NCBI RefSeq assembly: GCF_905187505.1
Contig: NZ_CAJJIC010000001.1
Coordinates: 59,490 to 123,489 of the forward strand
Source: an uncultured Mailhella sp.
Lineage (GTDB): Bacteria > Desulfobacterota > Desulfovibrionia > Desulfovibrionales > Desulfovibrionaceae
Length of the DNA stretch: 64,000 nt
Direction of reading: 5' to 3'
Part shown: positions 18,431 to 27,221 of the stretch, piece by piece
How the letters are laid out: every line of letters starts with the position of its first letter
Position numbering within the stretch: position 1 is the stretch's first letter
Notes under the pieces: generated by a model
Databases searched by the model: none
What the model saw: the letters and a program-made list of their open reading frames with translations, nothing else
What the model was told of the DNA's origin: nothing
Program-made: the position numbers and the translations under genes

Positions 18431-19867
18431 ATGTCCGCATACGAGGCTGTCATCGGCCTGGAAGTGCACGTGCACCTGGCCACTGCCAGCAAGCTTTTCT
18501 GTTCCTGCCCCAATTCCTTCGGCGACGAGCCCAACACCAATGTCTGCGAAGTTTGCGCCGGAATGCCCGGCGTTCTGCCCGTGCTCAACCGCAAGGCCGT
18601 GGAATACGCCTCGCGCATGGCGCTCGCCATCCACGCGACCATCAATCAGCGCTCTCAGTTCGCCCGGAAAAACTATTTCTACCCCGACATGCCCAAGGAC
18701 TACCAGATTTCGCAGTTCGAGCTTCCCCTCTGCGAGCACGGCTGGCTCGACATCACGGTCAACGGGGAAAAGCGCCGCATCGGCATCACCCGCATCCACA
18801 TGGAAGACGACGCGGGCAAGAACATCCATCCTCAGGGCGAAAATTTCAGCTATGTTGACCTCAACCGGGCCGGTACGCCTCTCATCGAAATCGTGAGCGA
18901 GCCGGATCTGCGCAGCGCGGAAGAAGCCGTGGCCTACCTCAAGAAACTGCATGCCATGGTGGTGAGCCTCGGCATCAGCAACGGCAACATGGAGGAAGGC
19001 TGCTTCCGCTGCGACGCCAACGTGTCCATACGTCCCCGCGGGGAAAAGAAGCTCGGCACCCGCACGGAACTGAAGAACCTCAATTCCTTCCGCAACGTGC
19101 AGCGCGCCATCGAGTTTGAAATCGCAAGACAGTCCGATCTGCTCGACGACGGCGAGGAAGTGATTCAGGAAACCCGCCTCTACGACGCCGCCCGCAACCT
19201 TACCGCGCCCATGCGCAGCAAGGAGGACGCGCAGGACTACCGCTATTTTCCCGATCCCGACCTGCTCCCGGTGGTCATCACCGACGAGGAGCTCGCCGAA
19301 TGGGCGGCCACGCAGCCGGAACTTCCCGAAGCCCGCATGGCCCGCTACATGGGCGACTTTCAGCTTCCCGAACAGGATGCCGAGCAGCTCTGCTCCGATC
19401 CGCACCTTGCCGTGCTTTTTGAAAAGGCCTGCAACATCTGCTCTCAGCCCAAAAAGGTGGCCAACATCATGCTCGGCATGATGATGCGCGAGGTCAATCA
19501 GAGCGGCATAAGCACCGCCGACATCAAAATTTCTCCCGAAGCCCTGGCCGAGCTTGTCGCCATCATCGGCAACGGCACCATTTCCGCCAAGATTGCGGCC
19601 GACATTTTCCCCGAGCTCATGAAGGGCGAGATCATGCCCGCCGAGCTCGTCAAGGCCCGCGGACTCGTGCAGGTGTCCGACACCGGCGCCATCGACGCCG
19701 CCGTGCAGAAGGTTCTCGCCGCGCATCCCGCCGAAGCGGAAGCGTACAGAGGCGGCAAGACCAAGCTCATCAGCTTCTTCGTGGGACAGGTCATGCGCGA
19801 AATGCGAGGCAAGGCCAACCCCGCCATGGTCAACGAAGCGCTCGCCCGCTTCCTCGGCCAGGCGTAG
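18431..19867 (+). CDS. gatB: Aspartyl/glutamyl-tRNA amidotransferase subunit B
   Basis: Kinase and tRNA-binding subunit of GatCAB, which converts Glu-tRNA(Gln) or Asp-tRNA(Asn) to the amidated forms. The protein has 478 residues. It begins with the conserved [15 protein letters not shown], has zinc-site cysteines (CSCPN, CEVC), the [14 protein letters not shown] segment and DDAGKNIH. The C-terminal YqeY-like tail ends with [16 protein letters not shown]. Start 18431 follows GGAG. The gatA and gatC genes are not in the window. Confidence 0.97.
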   Translation: MSAYEAVIGLEVHVHLATASKLFCSCPNSFGDEPNTNVCEVCAGMPGVLPVLNRKAVEYASRMALAIHATINQRSQFARKNYFYPDMPKDYQISQFELPLCEHGWLDITVNGEKRRIGITRIHMEDDAGKNIHPQGENFSYVDLNRAGTPLIEIVSEPDLRSAEEAVAYLKKLHAMVVSLGISNGNMEEGCFRCDANVSIRPRGEKKLGTRTELKNLNSFRNVQRAIEFEIARQSDLLDDGEEVIQETRLYDAARNLTAPMRSKEDAQDYRYFPDPDLLPVVITDEELAEWAATQPELPEARMARYMGDFQLPEQDAEQLCSDPHLAVLFEKACNICSQPKKVANIMLGMMMREVNQSGISTADIKISPEALAELVAIIGNGTISAKIAADIFPELMKGEIMPAELVKARGLVQVSDTGAIDAAVQKVLAAHPAEAEAYRGGKTKLISFFVGQVMREMRGKANPAMVNEALARFLGQA

Positions 19868-19883
19868 AAGACTCTCACGTCAC

Positions 19884-19905
19884 GGCGCTCCCCCGTCGGA
19901 GCGCC
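19884..19905 (+). terminator. Short hairpin after gatB
   Basis: GGCGCTCC-N6-GGAGCGCC forms an eight-base-pair stem 16 bases after the gatB stop. It lacks a T tract, so termination strength is uncertain. Confidence 0.4.
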
Positions 19906-19935
19906 TCAACCCGACACACGGTTTTCCCTATCGCC

Positions 19936-22584
19936 ATGAGCAACAACGACTGGAACAACGATAACGGACTCGACAGGCTCGATTTAGGCACGCCCGCCCG
20001 CGGCAGAAGAAAAAAGTCCTCCGAACCGGTCATGGAAGACGAGTCGGACAGCGAACTTCTGTCGCTGGACGCCGATCCCCGGGGAGGCCGCAGAAAACGC
20101 CGCAGAAAGCGCGGGTTCTTCGGCACGCTTCTGTATCTTTTCGGCACGCTCGTGCTGCTCGGAGCCCTCGGTGCGGCGGCAGGCGGGTACATGATCTACC
20201 AGTGGGTTGCCGACGATTTGCCGAGCTTCAGCAAGATCGCCGACTACCGGCCTCCGCTCGTGACCACCGTCCTTGCGCGCGACGGCAGTCTCATAGGCCA
20301 GCTTTATCACGAACGGCGCTTCCTCGTCACGCTCGACCAGCTGCCCAAGGTGGTGCCTCAGGCCTTTCTCGCCGTGGAGGACGATCAGTTCTACAATCAT
20401 CCCGGCGTGGACATCAAGGCCATCATCCGCGCGGCCATAGCCAACTTCCAGCACGGCTCCACCCGGCAGGGCGGAAGCACCATCACGCAGCAGGTGGTCA
20501 AGCGTCTCATGCTCACGCCGGAAAAGAGCTACGAACGCAAGATCAAGGAAGCCATTCTTGCCTACCGTCTGGAAAAGCAGCTCAGCAAGGATGAAATACT
20601 CACCCTCTACATCAACCAGATTTTCCTCGGCAACAATGCCTACGGCGTCGAAGCCGCCGCGCGCGTGTACTTTGCCAAGAACGCCAAGGACCTCACCATA
20701 GCCGAAGCCGCGCTCATCGCCGGTCTCGGCCAGTCGCCTTCGGCCTACAATCCCTACCGCAATCCCGAAGCCGCTCAGAACCGTCAGCATCACGTGCTCC
20801 GCCGTCTTCGCGACCTCGGCTGGATAAGCGACGCCGAATACGACGAAGCCATCAATCAGAAGCTCGAATACAAGGCCATGCCCTCTTCCAACCCTGACGG
20901 AGCGTGGTATCTTGAAGAAGTGCGCCGCCTGCTCGTTGACATGTTCTCGGAAGAGAACTGCAAGAAGAACGGCTACGACTTCGGCATCTACGGCGAAGAC
21001 GCCGTGTACGAGCTCGGCCTCACCGTGCACACCGCCATGGATCCTCTGCAGCAGAAGGCTGCCAACGAAGGCCTGCGCCACGGTCTGGAAGACGCCACCA
21101 AGCGTCACGGCTGGCTTGGCCCCGTAAAGCACCTCGAACCGTCGGAATACACGGATTTTCTTAAGAAAAAGGACTTCCAGCTCTCCGATCTCGACGACGA
21201 CGGCTGGGCTCTCGCCCTCGTGACCGGCGTGAGCAAGTCCGGCGCCGACGTGCTTTTGTCTGAAACGCAGCGCGGATACGTGAACGTGCGCACCATGAAC
21301 TGGGCGCGCAAGCCCAACAAGCGCGTGGCCGGATCGGTCACGGCCGTGGTCATGCGCGATGCCACGCGCGTGGTCAAGCCGGGCGACGTCATATGGGTTT
21401 CCCGAGACCAGACTCCGGCCTCTTCCCAGAAGCAGAAGAAAACCTCCAATGGCGCGCAGTCCCAGAAGAACGCACAAAACGCCGCCTCCCGCACCAGCGA
21501 GCCGGTCATAGCCCTGCGTTTGCAGCAATACCCCGACGTGCAGGGAGCCATGGTGTCCATCGAACCGGAAAACGGCGACGTGGTGGCCATGGTGGGCGGC
21601 TACTCCTTCGGCAGTTCCGGTTCGCAGTTCAACCGCGTCACGCAGGCACAGCGTCAGCCGGGCTCGTCATTCAAGCCCATCGTCTACTCGGCCGCGCTGG
21701 ACAACGGCTTCACTCCGGCGTCCATGCTGCTCGACGCGCCCATCATTCTCATCGACAAGTGGACCAAGAAGGCCTGGCGTCCCGGCAACGACGACGGCAA
21801 GTTCGACGGCCCCATGCCTCTGTACCGGGCGCTGGCCCGTTCGCGCAACCTCTGCACCGTCCGCGTGGCGCAGCAGATGGGCGTGGAACACATCATTGCC
21901 CGGGCCAAGGCTCTGCGCCTTACGCCTGATTTTCCCGCCACGCTTTCCATCAGCCTCGGCGCCGTGGCCGTTTCGCCGCTCAACCTCGCGCAGGCATACA
22001 CGGCCTTTGCCAACGGCGGCAAGGTGAGCTCCCCGCGCTTCATCACCAGCATTCAGGGGCCCTGGGGCAACACCATCTACGAAAGTCAGCCCGAATCCGT
22101 GCAGGCCATCACGCCGCAGAACGCCTATGTCATGTCCAAGCTTCTCGAGGGCGTGGTCAACTTCGGCACCGGCGGCAAGGCCCGCGTGCTCGGACGTCCC
22201 CTCGGCGGCAAGACCGGCACCACCAACGACGAAAACGACGCGTGGTTCATCGGCATAACGCCCTATCTCGTCACCGCAACCTACATAGGCTACGATCAGC
22301 TTCAGCCCATGGGACGCGGAGAAACAGGCTCCGGAGCGGCGCTTCCCGCCTACATCTACTATGCGAAGGAGGCACTGAAAGCCTATCCGCCGGACGATTT
22401 CCCGAAGCCCGACGGCATCGTGTTCGCCGACGCCGGCGGCATGAGCATGCCCTTCATCGAAGGCACGGAACCCGGAACCGGCTACGGGATCGACGCCCTC
22501 GACGGCGAGGTTGATCCCGAGCTCGCTCAGCAGGCCGCCGAACAGGCCCAGCAGGGTGAGGATCTTCTGAAGGACATGTTCTGA
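19936..22584 (+). CDS. mrcA: Penicillin-binding protein 1A (bifunctional class A)
   Basis: Polymerises and cross-links peptidoglycan at the inner membrane's outer face. The protein has 882 residues. A charged cytoplasmic tail is followed by one membrane segment at about 62-92. The GT51 transglycosylase domain has catalytic Glu148 in EDDQFYNHPGVD and the GGSTITQQ motif. The transpeptidase domain has the SxxK serine at 577 (GSSFKP), SRN at 636-638 and KTG at 759-761. A lysine/serine/glutamine-rich low-complexity insert (SQKQKKTSNGAQ) interrupts the OB-like region between the domains. It lies alone between gatB and a small gene. Confidence 0.96.
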   Translation: MSNNDWNNDNGLDRLDLGTPARGRRKKSSEPVMEDESDSELLSLDADPRGGRRKRRRKRGFFGTLLYLFGTLVLLGALGAAAGGYMIYQWVADDLPSFSKIADYRPPLVTTVLARDGSLIGQLYHERRFLVTLDQLPKVVPQAFLAVEDDQFYNHPGVDIKAIIRAAIANFQHGSTRQGGSTITQQVVKRLMLTPEKSYERKIKEAILAYRLEKQLSKDEILTLYINQIFLGNNAYGVEAAARVYFAKNAKDLTIAEAALIAGLGQSPSAYNPYRNPEAAQNRQHHVLRRLRDLGWISDAEYDEAINQKLEYKAMPSSNPDGAWYLEEVRRLLVDMFSEENCKKNGYDFGIYGEDAVYELGLTVHTAMDPLQQKAANEGLRHGLEDATKRHGWLGPVKHLEPSEYTDFLKKKDFQLSDLDDDGWALALVTGVSKSGADVLLSETQRGYVNVRTMNWARKPNKRVAGSVTAVVMRDATRVVKPGDVIWVSRDQTPASSQKQKKTSNGAQSQKNAQNAASRTSEPVIALRLQQYPDVQGAMVSIEPENGDVVAMVGGYSFGSSGSQFNRVTQAQRQPGSSFKPIVYSAALDNGFTPASMLLDAPIILIDKWTKKAWRPGNDDGKFDGPMPLYRALARSRNLCTVRVAQQMGVEHIIARAKALRLTPDFPATLSISLGAVAVSPLNLAQAYTAFANGGKVSSPRFITSIQGPWGNTIYESQPESVQAITPQNAYVMSKLLEGVVNFGTGGKARVLGRPLGGKTGTTNDENDAWFIGITPYLVTATYIGYDQLQPMGRGETGSGAALPAYIYYAKEALKAYPPDDFPKPDGIVFADAGGMSMPFIEGTEPGTGYGIDALDGEVDPELAQQAAEQAQQGEDLLKDMF

Positions 22585-22639
22585 CGGAAGACTGCGTGCG
22601 GGATCTGTCCCGGACAGACGCCGCTGATTGAAATTCCGT

Positions 22640-22692
22640 CCGTCATGCGGCCGGGACCAGCCCGGGGACTTCCGGGTCCGGCCGCATGACGG
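22640..22692. terminator. Long hairpin after mrcA
   Basis: CCGTCATGCGGCCGGGACC pairs with GGTCCGGCCGCATGACGG (one bulge), a stem of about 18 base pairs with a short loop. No T run follows, so it is a strong structure at the operon end rather than a textbook terminator. Confidence 0.55.
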
Positions 22693-22710
22693 ATTCATGT
22701 CAACATAAAA

Positions 22711-22798
22711 AGGCTGGGGGGTACCCCTTCCCGTCTTTTTGACCCGCCCGGTTCCCAGCCGCGGTGGCCGGGGCCATTCCCCACAGGCGGGTTTTTTT
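22711..22798 (+). ncRNA. Structured leader ending in a terminator-like hairpin
   Basis: Two helices share the same sequence. GGCTGGG (22712-22718) can pair with CCCAGCC (22754-22760), and ACCCGCC (22742-22748) can pair with GGCGGGT (22786-22792), which is followed by seven T residues. The first strand of the second helix lies inside the first, so the two compete or form a pseudoknot. It sits just upstream of the small gene and menG. It may be an attenuator, a small RNA 3' end or simply a terminator. Confidence 0.4.
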
Positions 22799-22832
22799 GC
22801 CTTCAGCTTGCGGCACCGCCGCAGGAGCATAT

Positions 22833-23012
22833 ATGGAAAAACTGGAACGTGAAATCATGCAGGTGAGCAAGGAAATCGCGGTGAAGTTCATTGAGTCGCA
22901 GCGCCTTTCTCCCAGCAACTTTGAAGAAATCTTCCCTTCCATCTACCGCGTGGTCATGGACACGGCCCTGAAGGGCAGGGAAAAGCTTGAACAGGAAGGA
23001 GACGCACAATGA
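22833..23012 (+). CDS. Small conserved-looking protein coupled to menG
   Basis: A 59-residue acidic, helical protein beginning MEKLEREIMQVSKEIAVKFI, with no membrane segment and no cysteine. Its pattern of a long helix, a turn at SPSNFEEIFPSIY and a second helix recalls the N-terminal half of Ros/MucR regulators, but without a zinc finger. This resemblance is weak and no function is proposed. The start at 22833 follows CAGGAG. Its stop overlaps the menG start by four bases, so the two proteins are made together. Confidence 0.65.
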   Translation: MEKLEREIMQVSKEIAVKFIESQRLSPSNFEEIFPSIYRVVMDTALKGREKLEQEGDAQ

Positions 23013-23833
23013 GCCAGAACACTTCCGGAGATGAGAATCTCCGCAAGGAACAGACGGGTGAAGCGTCGGGCGGCATCGCGCAGTCCGCTTCCGAAGGGAG
23101 CTCCGCGGACGGCGCTTCCGGCAAGGGCCCCGGCGATGAACATACCCGCAACGTGTCTGAAATGTTCGGCCGCATGACCCCGTGGTATGACCTTCAGAAC
23201 CGCGTGTTCAGCCTTTTCCTCGACTGCTGGTGGCGTCGCAATCTCGTGCGCTCCGTGGTGCCCGGCCCCACGAACACGGTCATCGACATGGCGGCGGGCA
23301 CGCTCGACGTCACGCTTGCGCTCATCCGCCGCTATCCCGAGCTGCGCGTCTATGCCACCGACATCTGCGAACCCATGCTCCGCTACGGCGAAGAGCATAA
23401 GATGCGGGCGGGCGAGCGCTCCCGCGTGACCACCATGGTGGCCGATGCCCGCAACATGCCCCTGCCGGACGGCTGCGCCGACGCCGTGACCATCGCCTTC
23501 GGCATCCGCAACGTGCGCCCCCGCATGGATGCCCTGCGCGAAATGCACCGTCTGCTCGTGCCCGGAGGCAGAGCCTGCATACTGGAATTTGCTCCCGTGT
23601 CCACGCCTCTGTTCGGTCCGTGCTATCACTGGTATCTGCGTCACGTCATGCCCAAGCTTGCCGGCCTTGTCAGTCACTCCACCTCGGCCTATGACTACTT
23701 TGCCGGCACCATCGAAAACTTTCCGAAACCCGCGGCGTTCAGCGACGAACTGCGCGAGGCGGGCTTCGCCTTTGTTCAGCACATCCCCTTCACGCTGGGC
23801 GTCGCCAACCTCCACATCGCCGTGCGCGGCTGA
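23009..23833 (+). CDS. menG: Demethylmenaquinone methyltransferase (UbiE/MenG family)
   Basis: SAM-dependent methyltransferase for the last step of menaquinone (or the C-methylation step of ubiquinone) synthesis. The family hallmarks are FGRMTPWYDLQNRVFS, the SAM-binding IDMAAGTLDVTL, AFGIRNVRPRMDAL and the C-terminal hydrophobic stretch. The protein has 274 residues, longer than usual because of a serine/glycine-rich N-terminal extension of about 45 residues. It starts inside the previous gene's stop (ATGA). The respiratory lifestyle of the likely host points to menaquinone as product. Confidence 0.92.
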   Translation: MSQNTSGDENLRKEQTGEASGGIAQSASEGSSADGASGKGPGDEHTRNVSEMFGRMTPWYDLQNRVFSLFLDCWWRRNLVRSVVPGPTNTVIDMAAGTLDVTLALIRRYPELRVYATDICEPMLRYGEEHKMRAGERSRVTTMVADARNMPLPDGCADAVTIAFGIRNVRPRMDALREMHRLLVPGGRACILEFAPVSTPLFGPCYHWYLRHVMPKLAGLVSHSTSAYDYFAGTIENFPKPAAFSDELREAGFAFVQHIPFTLGVANLHIAVRG

Positions 23834-23863
23834 GGCGCGTCCCGCTTTCTTTCGGAGTCTGTC

Positions 23864-24967
23864 ATGTCATTAAGTCTGGGAATCGTCGGTCTGCCCAACG
23901 TGGGCAAGTCCACTCTTTTCAACGCGCTCACCAAGGCGCAGAACGCCGAAGCCGCCAACTACCCCTTCTGCACCATCGAACCAAACAAGGCCACCGTGGC
24001 CGTGCCCGACAAGAGAGTCGACGCGCTTACCGATCTCGTGAAGCCTGCCAAGACCATCTATGCCACCGTGGACTTCGTGGACATCGCCGGTCTCGTGCGC
24101 GGCGCAAGCAAGGGTGAAGGCCTCGGCAATCAGTTTCTTGCCAACATCCGCGAGTGTGCCGCCATTGTGGAAGTGGTGCGCTGCTTCGACGATGAAAACA
24201 TCGCGCATGTGGACGGCAGCGTCGATCCGCTGCGCGACGTGGACACCATTGAAACCGAACTTCTTCTCGCCGATCTCGACACGGCGGAAAAGCGCCTCGA
24301 CACGCTGAAAAAGAAATCGAAATTCGACAAGGAAATGCAGAAGGCCCAGCCCGTACTGGAAGCGCTGGTGGCCCATCTTGGCGAAGGCAAGAGCGGCTCC
24401 ACCTTCGAGGTGCCCGAACTCAACGAGCCCTTCAAGCAGGTCTGGCGCGAGCTCTCCCTGCTCACGGCCAAAAAGTTCATCTACTGCGCCAACGTCGACG
24501 AGGCCGGTCTTGAAGAAGACAACGATCACGTGAAGGCACTGCGCTCTCTGGCGGAAGCCAGAGGATGCGGCATGGTGAAGATATGCGCCCGTCTCGAAGA
24601 AGAACTTCAGGGACTCTCCGACGCCGAACAGGCGGAAATGCTGGAATCCTACGGCATCAAGGAGAGCGGCCTTGAGAACATCATCCGCATGGGCTACCAC
24701 ACCCTCGGGCTTGCCAGCTTCCTTACCGCCGGTCCCAAGGAAGTGCGTGCCTGGACGTTCCGCCAGGGCTGGAAGGCTCCGCAGGCTGCAGGCGTCATCC
24801 ATACCGACTTTGAAAAAGGCTTCATCCGCGCCGAAGTCATCAGCTACGAAGACTACATGAAGTACAAGTCCGAAGCGGCCTGCCGCTCCGCCGGCGTGCT
24901 CCGAGTGGAAGGCAAGGACTATGTCGTCAAGGACGGCGACATGATGAACTTCCTCTTCAACGTGTAG
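23864..24967 (+). CDS. ychF: Redox-regulated ribosome-binding ATPase YchF
   Basis: An OBG-family P-loop protein that prefers ATP and binds ribosomes. The 367 residues include G1 [14 protein letters not shown], the switch region and G3 [20 protein letters not shown], a coiled-coil insertion ([20 protein letters not shown]) and the C-terminal TGS domain ending in [11 protein letters not shown]. The length is standard and the start follows TTTCGGAG. It lies 30 bases after menG and may be co-transcribed with it. Confidence 0.97.
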   Translation: MSLSLGIVGLPNVGKSTLFNALTKAQNAEAANYPFCTIEPNKATVAVPDKRVDALTDLVKPAKTIYATVDFVDIAGLVRGASKGEGLGNQFLANIRECAAIVEVVRCFDDENIAHVDGSVDPLRDVDTIETELLLADLDTAEKRLDTLKKKSKFDKEMQKAQPVLEALVAHLGEGKSGSTFEVPELNEPFKQVWRELSLLTAKKFIYCANVDEAGLEEDNDHVKALRSLAEARGCGMVKICARLEEELQGLSDAEQAEMLESYGIKESGLENIIRMGYHTLGLASFLTAGPKEVRAWTFRQGWKAPQAAGVIHTDFEKGFIRAEVISYEDYMKYKSEAACRSAGVLRVEGKDYVVKDGDMMNFLFNV

Positions 24968-25003
24968 GCTTTCTGTTCACTGTCTAACCTTCAGGAGGAA
25001 GTG

Positions 25004-26077
25004 ATGCCTACACTGTGCAAGGTCTCACAGGATCCTCTTATATTCCACAGCTATAATTTCGGTCATATCTACACGCCCGTAAAGCAGCTGGCTCCCTACA
25101 TACGAAAGGGCAAGAACATTCACATTGTTCTTACCATTAATATGTCCATACGCCCGCAGAAAAAGATCGAACGACTTGCTGAGGAATATCATAAATATGC
25201 CAGACAGTATCCGTGGATCATAGTGACCGTGCTGGCAAACGAACCGGAAGAACTTGAACTGCTTCGAGCTCACGGCGTTCGTTCCGAACTGTGCAACCAG
25301 AACTGTCTCATTGACGAGCGCTGCTACACGATACGGCAGGTGGAAAAAAAGTATGACGCCATCTCCAATTCACGCATGGCGCCATATAAGCGACTGGAAC
25401 TGTTGAGCAGGGTGGAAAACTGCGCCCTGCTCACCTACTTCCTCGATCCTTCCGACTATGAATACGAAAAGCTCATTCTCCCCCATGCTGGAGGAGAGAG
25501 CGCCGCGTGTCCCAATCTCATCTGTCCGCAGTTCGACGGAAAAGCATGGCAGTGGTTCGACAACGACAAAATCTGCGAAATGCTCTCCGCCAGCCGATGC
25601 GGCATCATTGCCTCTGCTCAGGAAGGCGCATGCTTTGCCGCGGTTGAATACCTGCTCTGCGGTCTGCCCGTGGTCACGACACCCAATATCGGAGGCCGCG
25701 ACGCCATGTTCGACAAGGACTACGTCATATGGGCCGATCCTGATCCCGACGCCATCGCCGAAGCGGTGAAAAAGGCCATGGCTCTTCCCATCACGCCTCA
25801 GGAAATACGGAGCCGAACCATAGCAAAAATGCGGAAGGGACGGGAAATCTACTGCGGCATACTGGACGCCATCGCCAGAGAGGAAGGCGTTGAACGTCAC
25901 TTCCTGGCAGACTGGGACTCCTTCTACGTCAACAAGATGATGAATAACCTGTCCGAAAAAGAAGCCGTCAGCTATCTCAATGCTTCCGGCGTCGAAACGC
26001 ATTACAGTCTGCTCCATCGCCTTCACAACCTGCATCGGGCATTCAAGCATTACCTGAAGTATCGTTCCATGAAGTAA
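25004..26077 (+). CDS. Glycosyltransferase, GT4-like
   Basis: A 357-residue cytoplasmic protein whose C-terminal half has the GT-B features of retaining glycosyltransferases: the EX7E motif in EGACFAAVEYLLCGLPVV, followed by TPNIGGRDAMFD. The N-terminal half is not a standard GT4 acceptor domain and may be specific to this group. Acceptor and sugar are unknown. The start at 25004 follows AGGAGG at 24993-24998; GTG 25001 is directly adjacent. The AT content is higher than that of its neighbours, and it stands alone between ychF and a terminator, so it may be acquired. Confidence 0.72.
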   Translation: MPTLCKVSQDPLIFHSYNFGHIYTPVKQLAPYIRKGKNIHIVLTINMSIRPQKKIERLAEEYHKYARQYPWIIVTVLANEPEELELLRAHGVRSELCNQNCLIDERCYTIRQVEKKYDAISNSRMAPYKRLELLSRVENCALLTYFLDPSDYEYEKLILPHAGGESAACPNLICPQFDGKAWQWFDNDKICEMLSASRCGIIASAQEGACFAAVEYLLCGLPVVTTPNIGGRDAMFDKDYVIWADPDPDAIAEAVKKAMALPITPQEIRSRTIAKMRKGREIYCGILDAIAREEGVERHFLADWDSFYVNKMMNNLSEKEAVSYLNASGVETHYSLLHRLHNLHRAFKHYLKYRSMK

Positions 26078-26096
26078 TCCGACATGGAAAAACAGA

Positions 26097-26136
26097 AGCG
26101 CCCCTGAGCTTGCCGTGAGTCTCAGGGGCGCTTTGT
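26097..26136 (+). terminator. Terminator after the glycosyltransferase
   Basis: AGCGCCCCTGAG (26097-26108) pairs exactly with CTCAGGGGCGCT (26121-26132) around a 12-base loop, followed by TTGTCATC. Confidence 0.75.
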
Positions 26137-26365
26137 CATCTTCCGCCGTTGCTCCGGGTCCGACGTCCCGCGACCGACCGGCAGCACGCGCATCGTCCTT
26201 GTCCGCCGCCACGTCAGCGCGGCAAAACGTTCCGCCCCCAAAGACTCTTTTCCTGGCCTTCATCAAGAGCGGCGTCTCTCCTGCCGCCGTCCTCCCCCCG
26301 TGGCAGTCCCCTCTTCTCAGTCCACACCTTCTGTGTCGGAAGAACGCCGGACTCTAACGACGAAA
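26133..26365. other. Short spacer between convergent genes
   Basis: No gene is supported here. Both flanks are terminators, one for each strand, and the sequence between them shows no recognised element. Confidence 0.4.
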
Positions 26366-26397
26366 AACAAAGGGAACGACATGTCGTTCCCTTTGTT
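26366..26397 (-). terminator. Terminator of the DUF533 gene
   Basis: A palindrome centred on GACATGTC with arms reading AACAAAGGGAACGAC. Read on the minus strand, it is followed by a T run (TTTTT within CTTTGTTTTTCG), so it ends the minus-strand gene beginning at 27113. Confidence 0.85.
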
Positions 26398-26408
26398 TGT
26401 TTCATCCG

Positions 26409-27113
26409 TTATCCGGGCAGTAACTGCTGTCTGGCCTGCGAGACTTCCTGTTCAAGCGTCGCCCTGCGCGCCTCGGAAAGATGCAAGGCACGGGCCAGCC
26501 CGTCGAGATAGCTTTTTTCCATGAAATGATCCACGTCCACGATAAGGCAGGAAAGCCGATACAGATCCTCTGCCTGTTCGGGCGAGCGGACCTCCGCCGC
26601 CAGCCTTGACGGATCAATGGGTTCGGTCATCAGAGCATTCATGACGGCGGTCATGCTCTGTCCGGGAAACATCTGTTCAACAAGCCTGAGAATGCGTCCC
26701 TGCTCCGTGGCGTCGACATGGCCGTCCGCCCTCGCCGTATAGACCATGGCGCGAAGCATGAGCATGGCCGTGGCGTCAGGGGTTGCCGCCACGGAGGCTC
26801 CCGCAGAAACGGAAGGCAGCGCCGAGGTTCTCTCTCCACCGCCATGCTCGCTCCGGCTCTGCTCTCTGCCCTGACTCCATTTCTGATAAAAGTTCCAGGC
26901 AACGGCCCCCGCGCCGACAAGCGCGGCGTCCTTCAGCACGCTTTTGGAAACGAATCCGCCGATCAGCGCGCCGAGCGCTCCGGCTCCAAGCAGACCTCCC
27001 AGGCCGCCGGGCGCCTGGCTCGTTGCGTCGGACGCGGCGTTTCTGGCCTTATCCGCAAAGGTACCGAGTGCAGACTTGAGTTCTGAGGAATTCAGGATAT
27101 CAAACAGCGACAT
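26409..27113 (-). CDS. DUF533 (YebE-like, TerB-fold) protein
   Basis: A 234-residue protein with the DUF533 layout. A glycine- and alanine-rich hydrophobic stretch (GGLGGLLGAGALGALIGG), which may insert in the inner membrane, is followed by AALVGAGAVAWNFYQKW. The C-terminal TerB-like helical domain has the motif YTARADGHVDATEQGRIL. The E. coli relative YebE belongs to the envelope-stress regulon, but molecular function is unknown. It is monocistronic, with its own terminator. Confidence 0.85.
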   Translation of the reverse strand: MSLFDILNSSELKSALGTFADKARNAASDATSQAPGGLGGLLGAGALGALIGGFVSKSVLKDAALVGAGAVAWNFYQKWSQGREQSRSEHGGGERTSALPSVSAGASVAATPDATAMLMLRAMVYTARADGHVDATEQGRILRLVEQMFPGQSMTAVMNALMTEPIDPSRLAAEVRSPEQAEDLYRLSCLIVDVDHFMEKSYLDGLARALHLSEARRATLEQEVSQARQQLLPG

Positions 27114-27221
27114 GAAAAACTCCTTGAAAAGCTTCGGGTATCGTATGATACACAGATACGTGATTCGTCTGTGAAGTCAACAGGAAAAGTCTTTCATATT
27201 GTTTCGTTATGTTTCCCGAGC

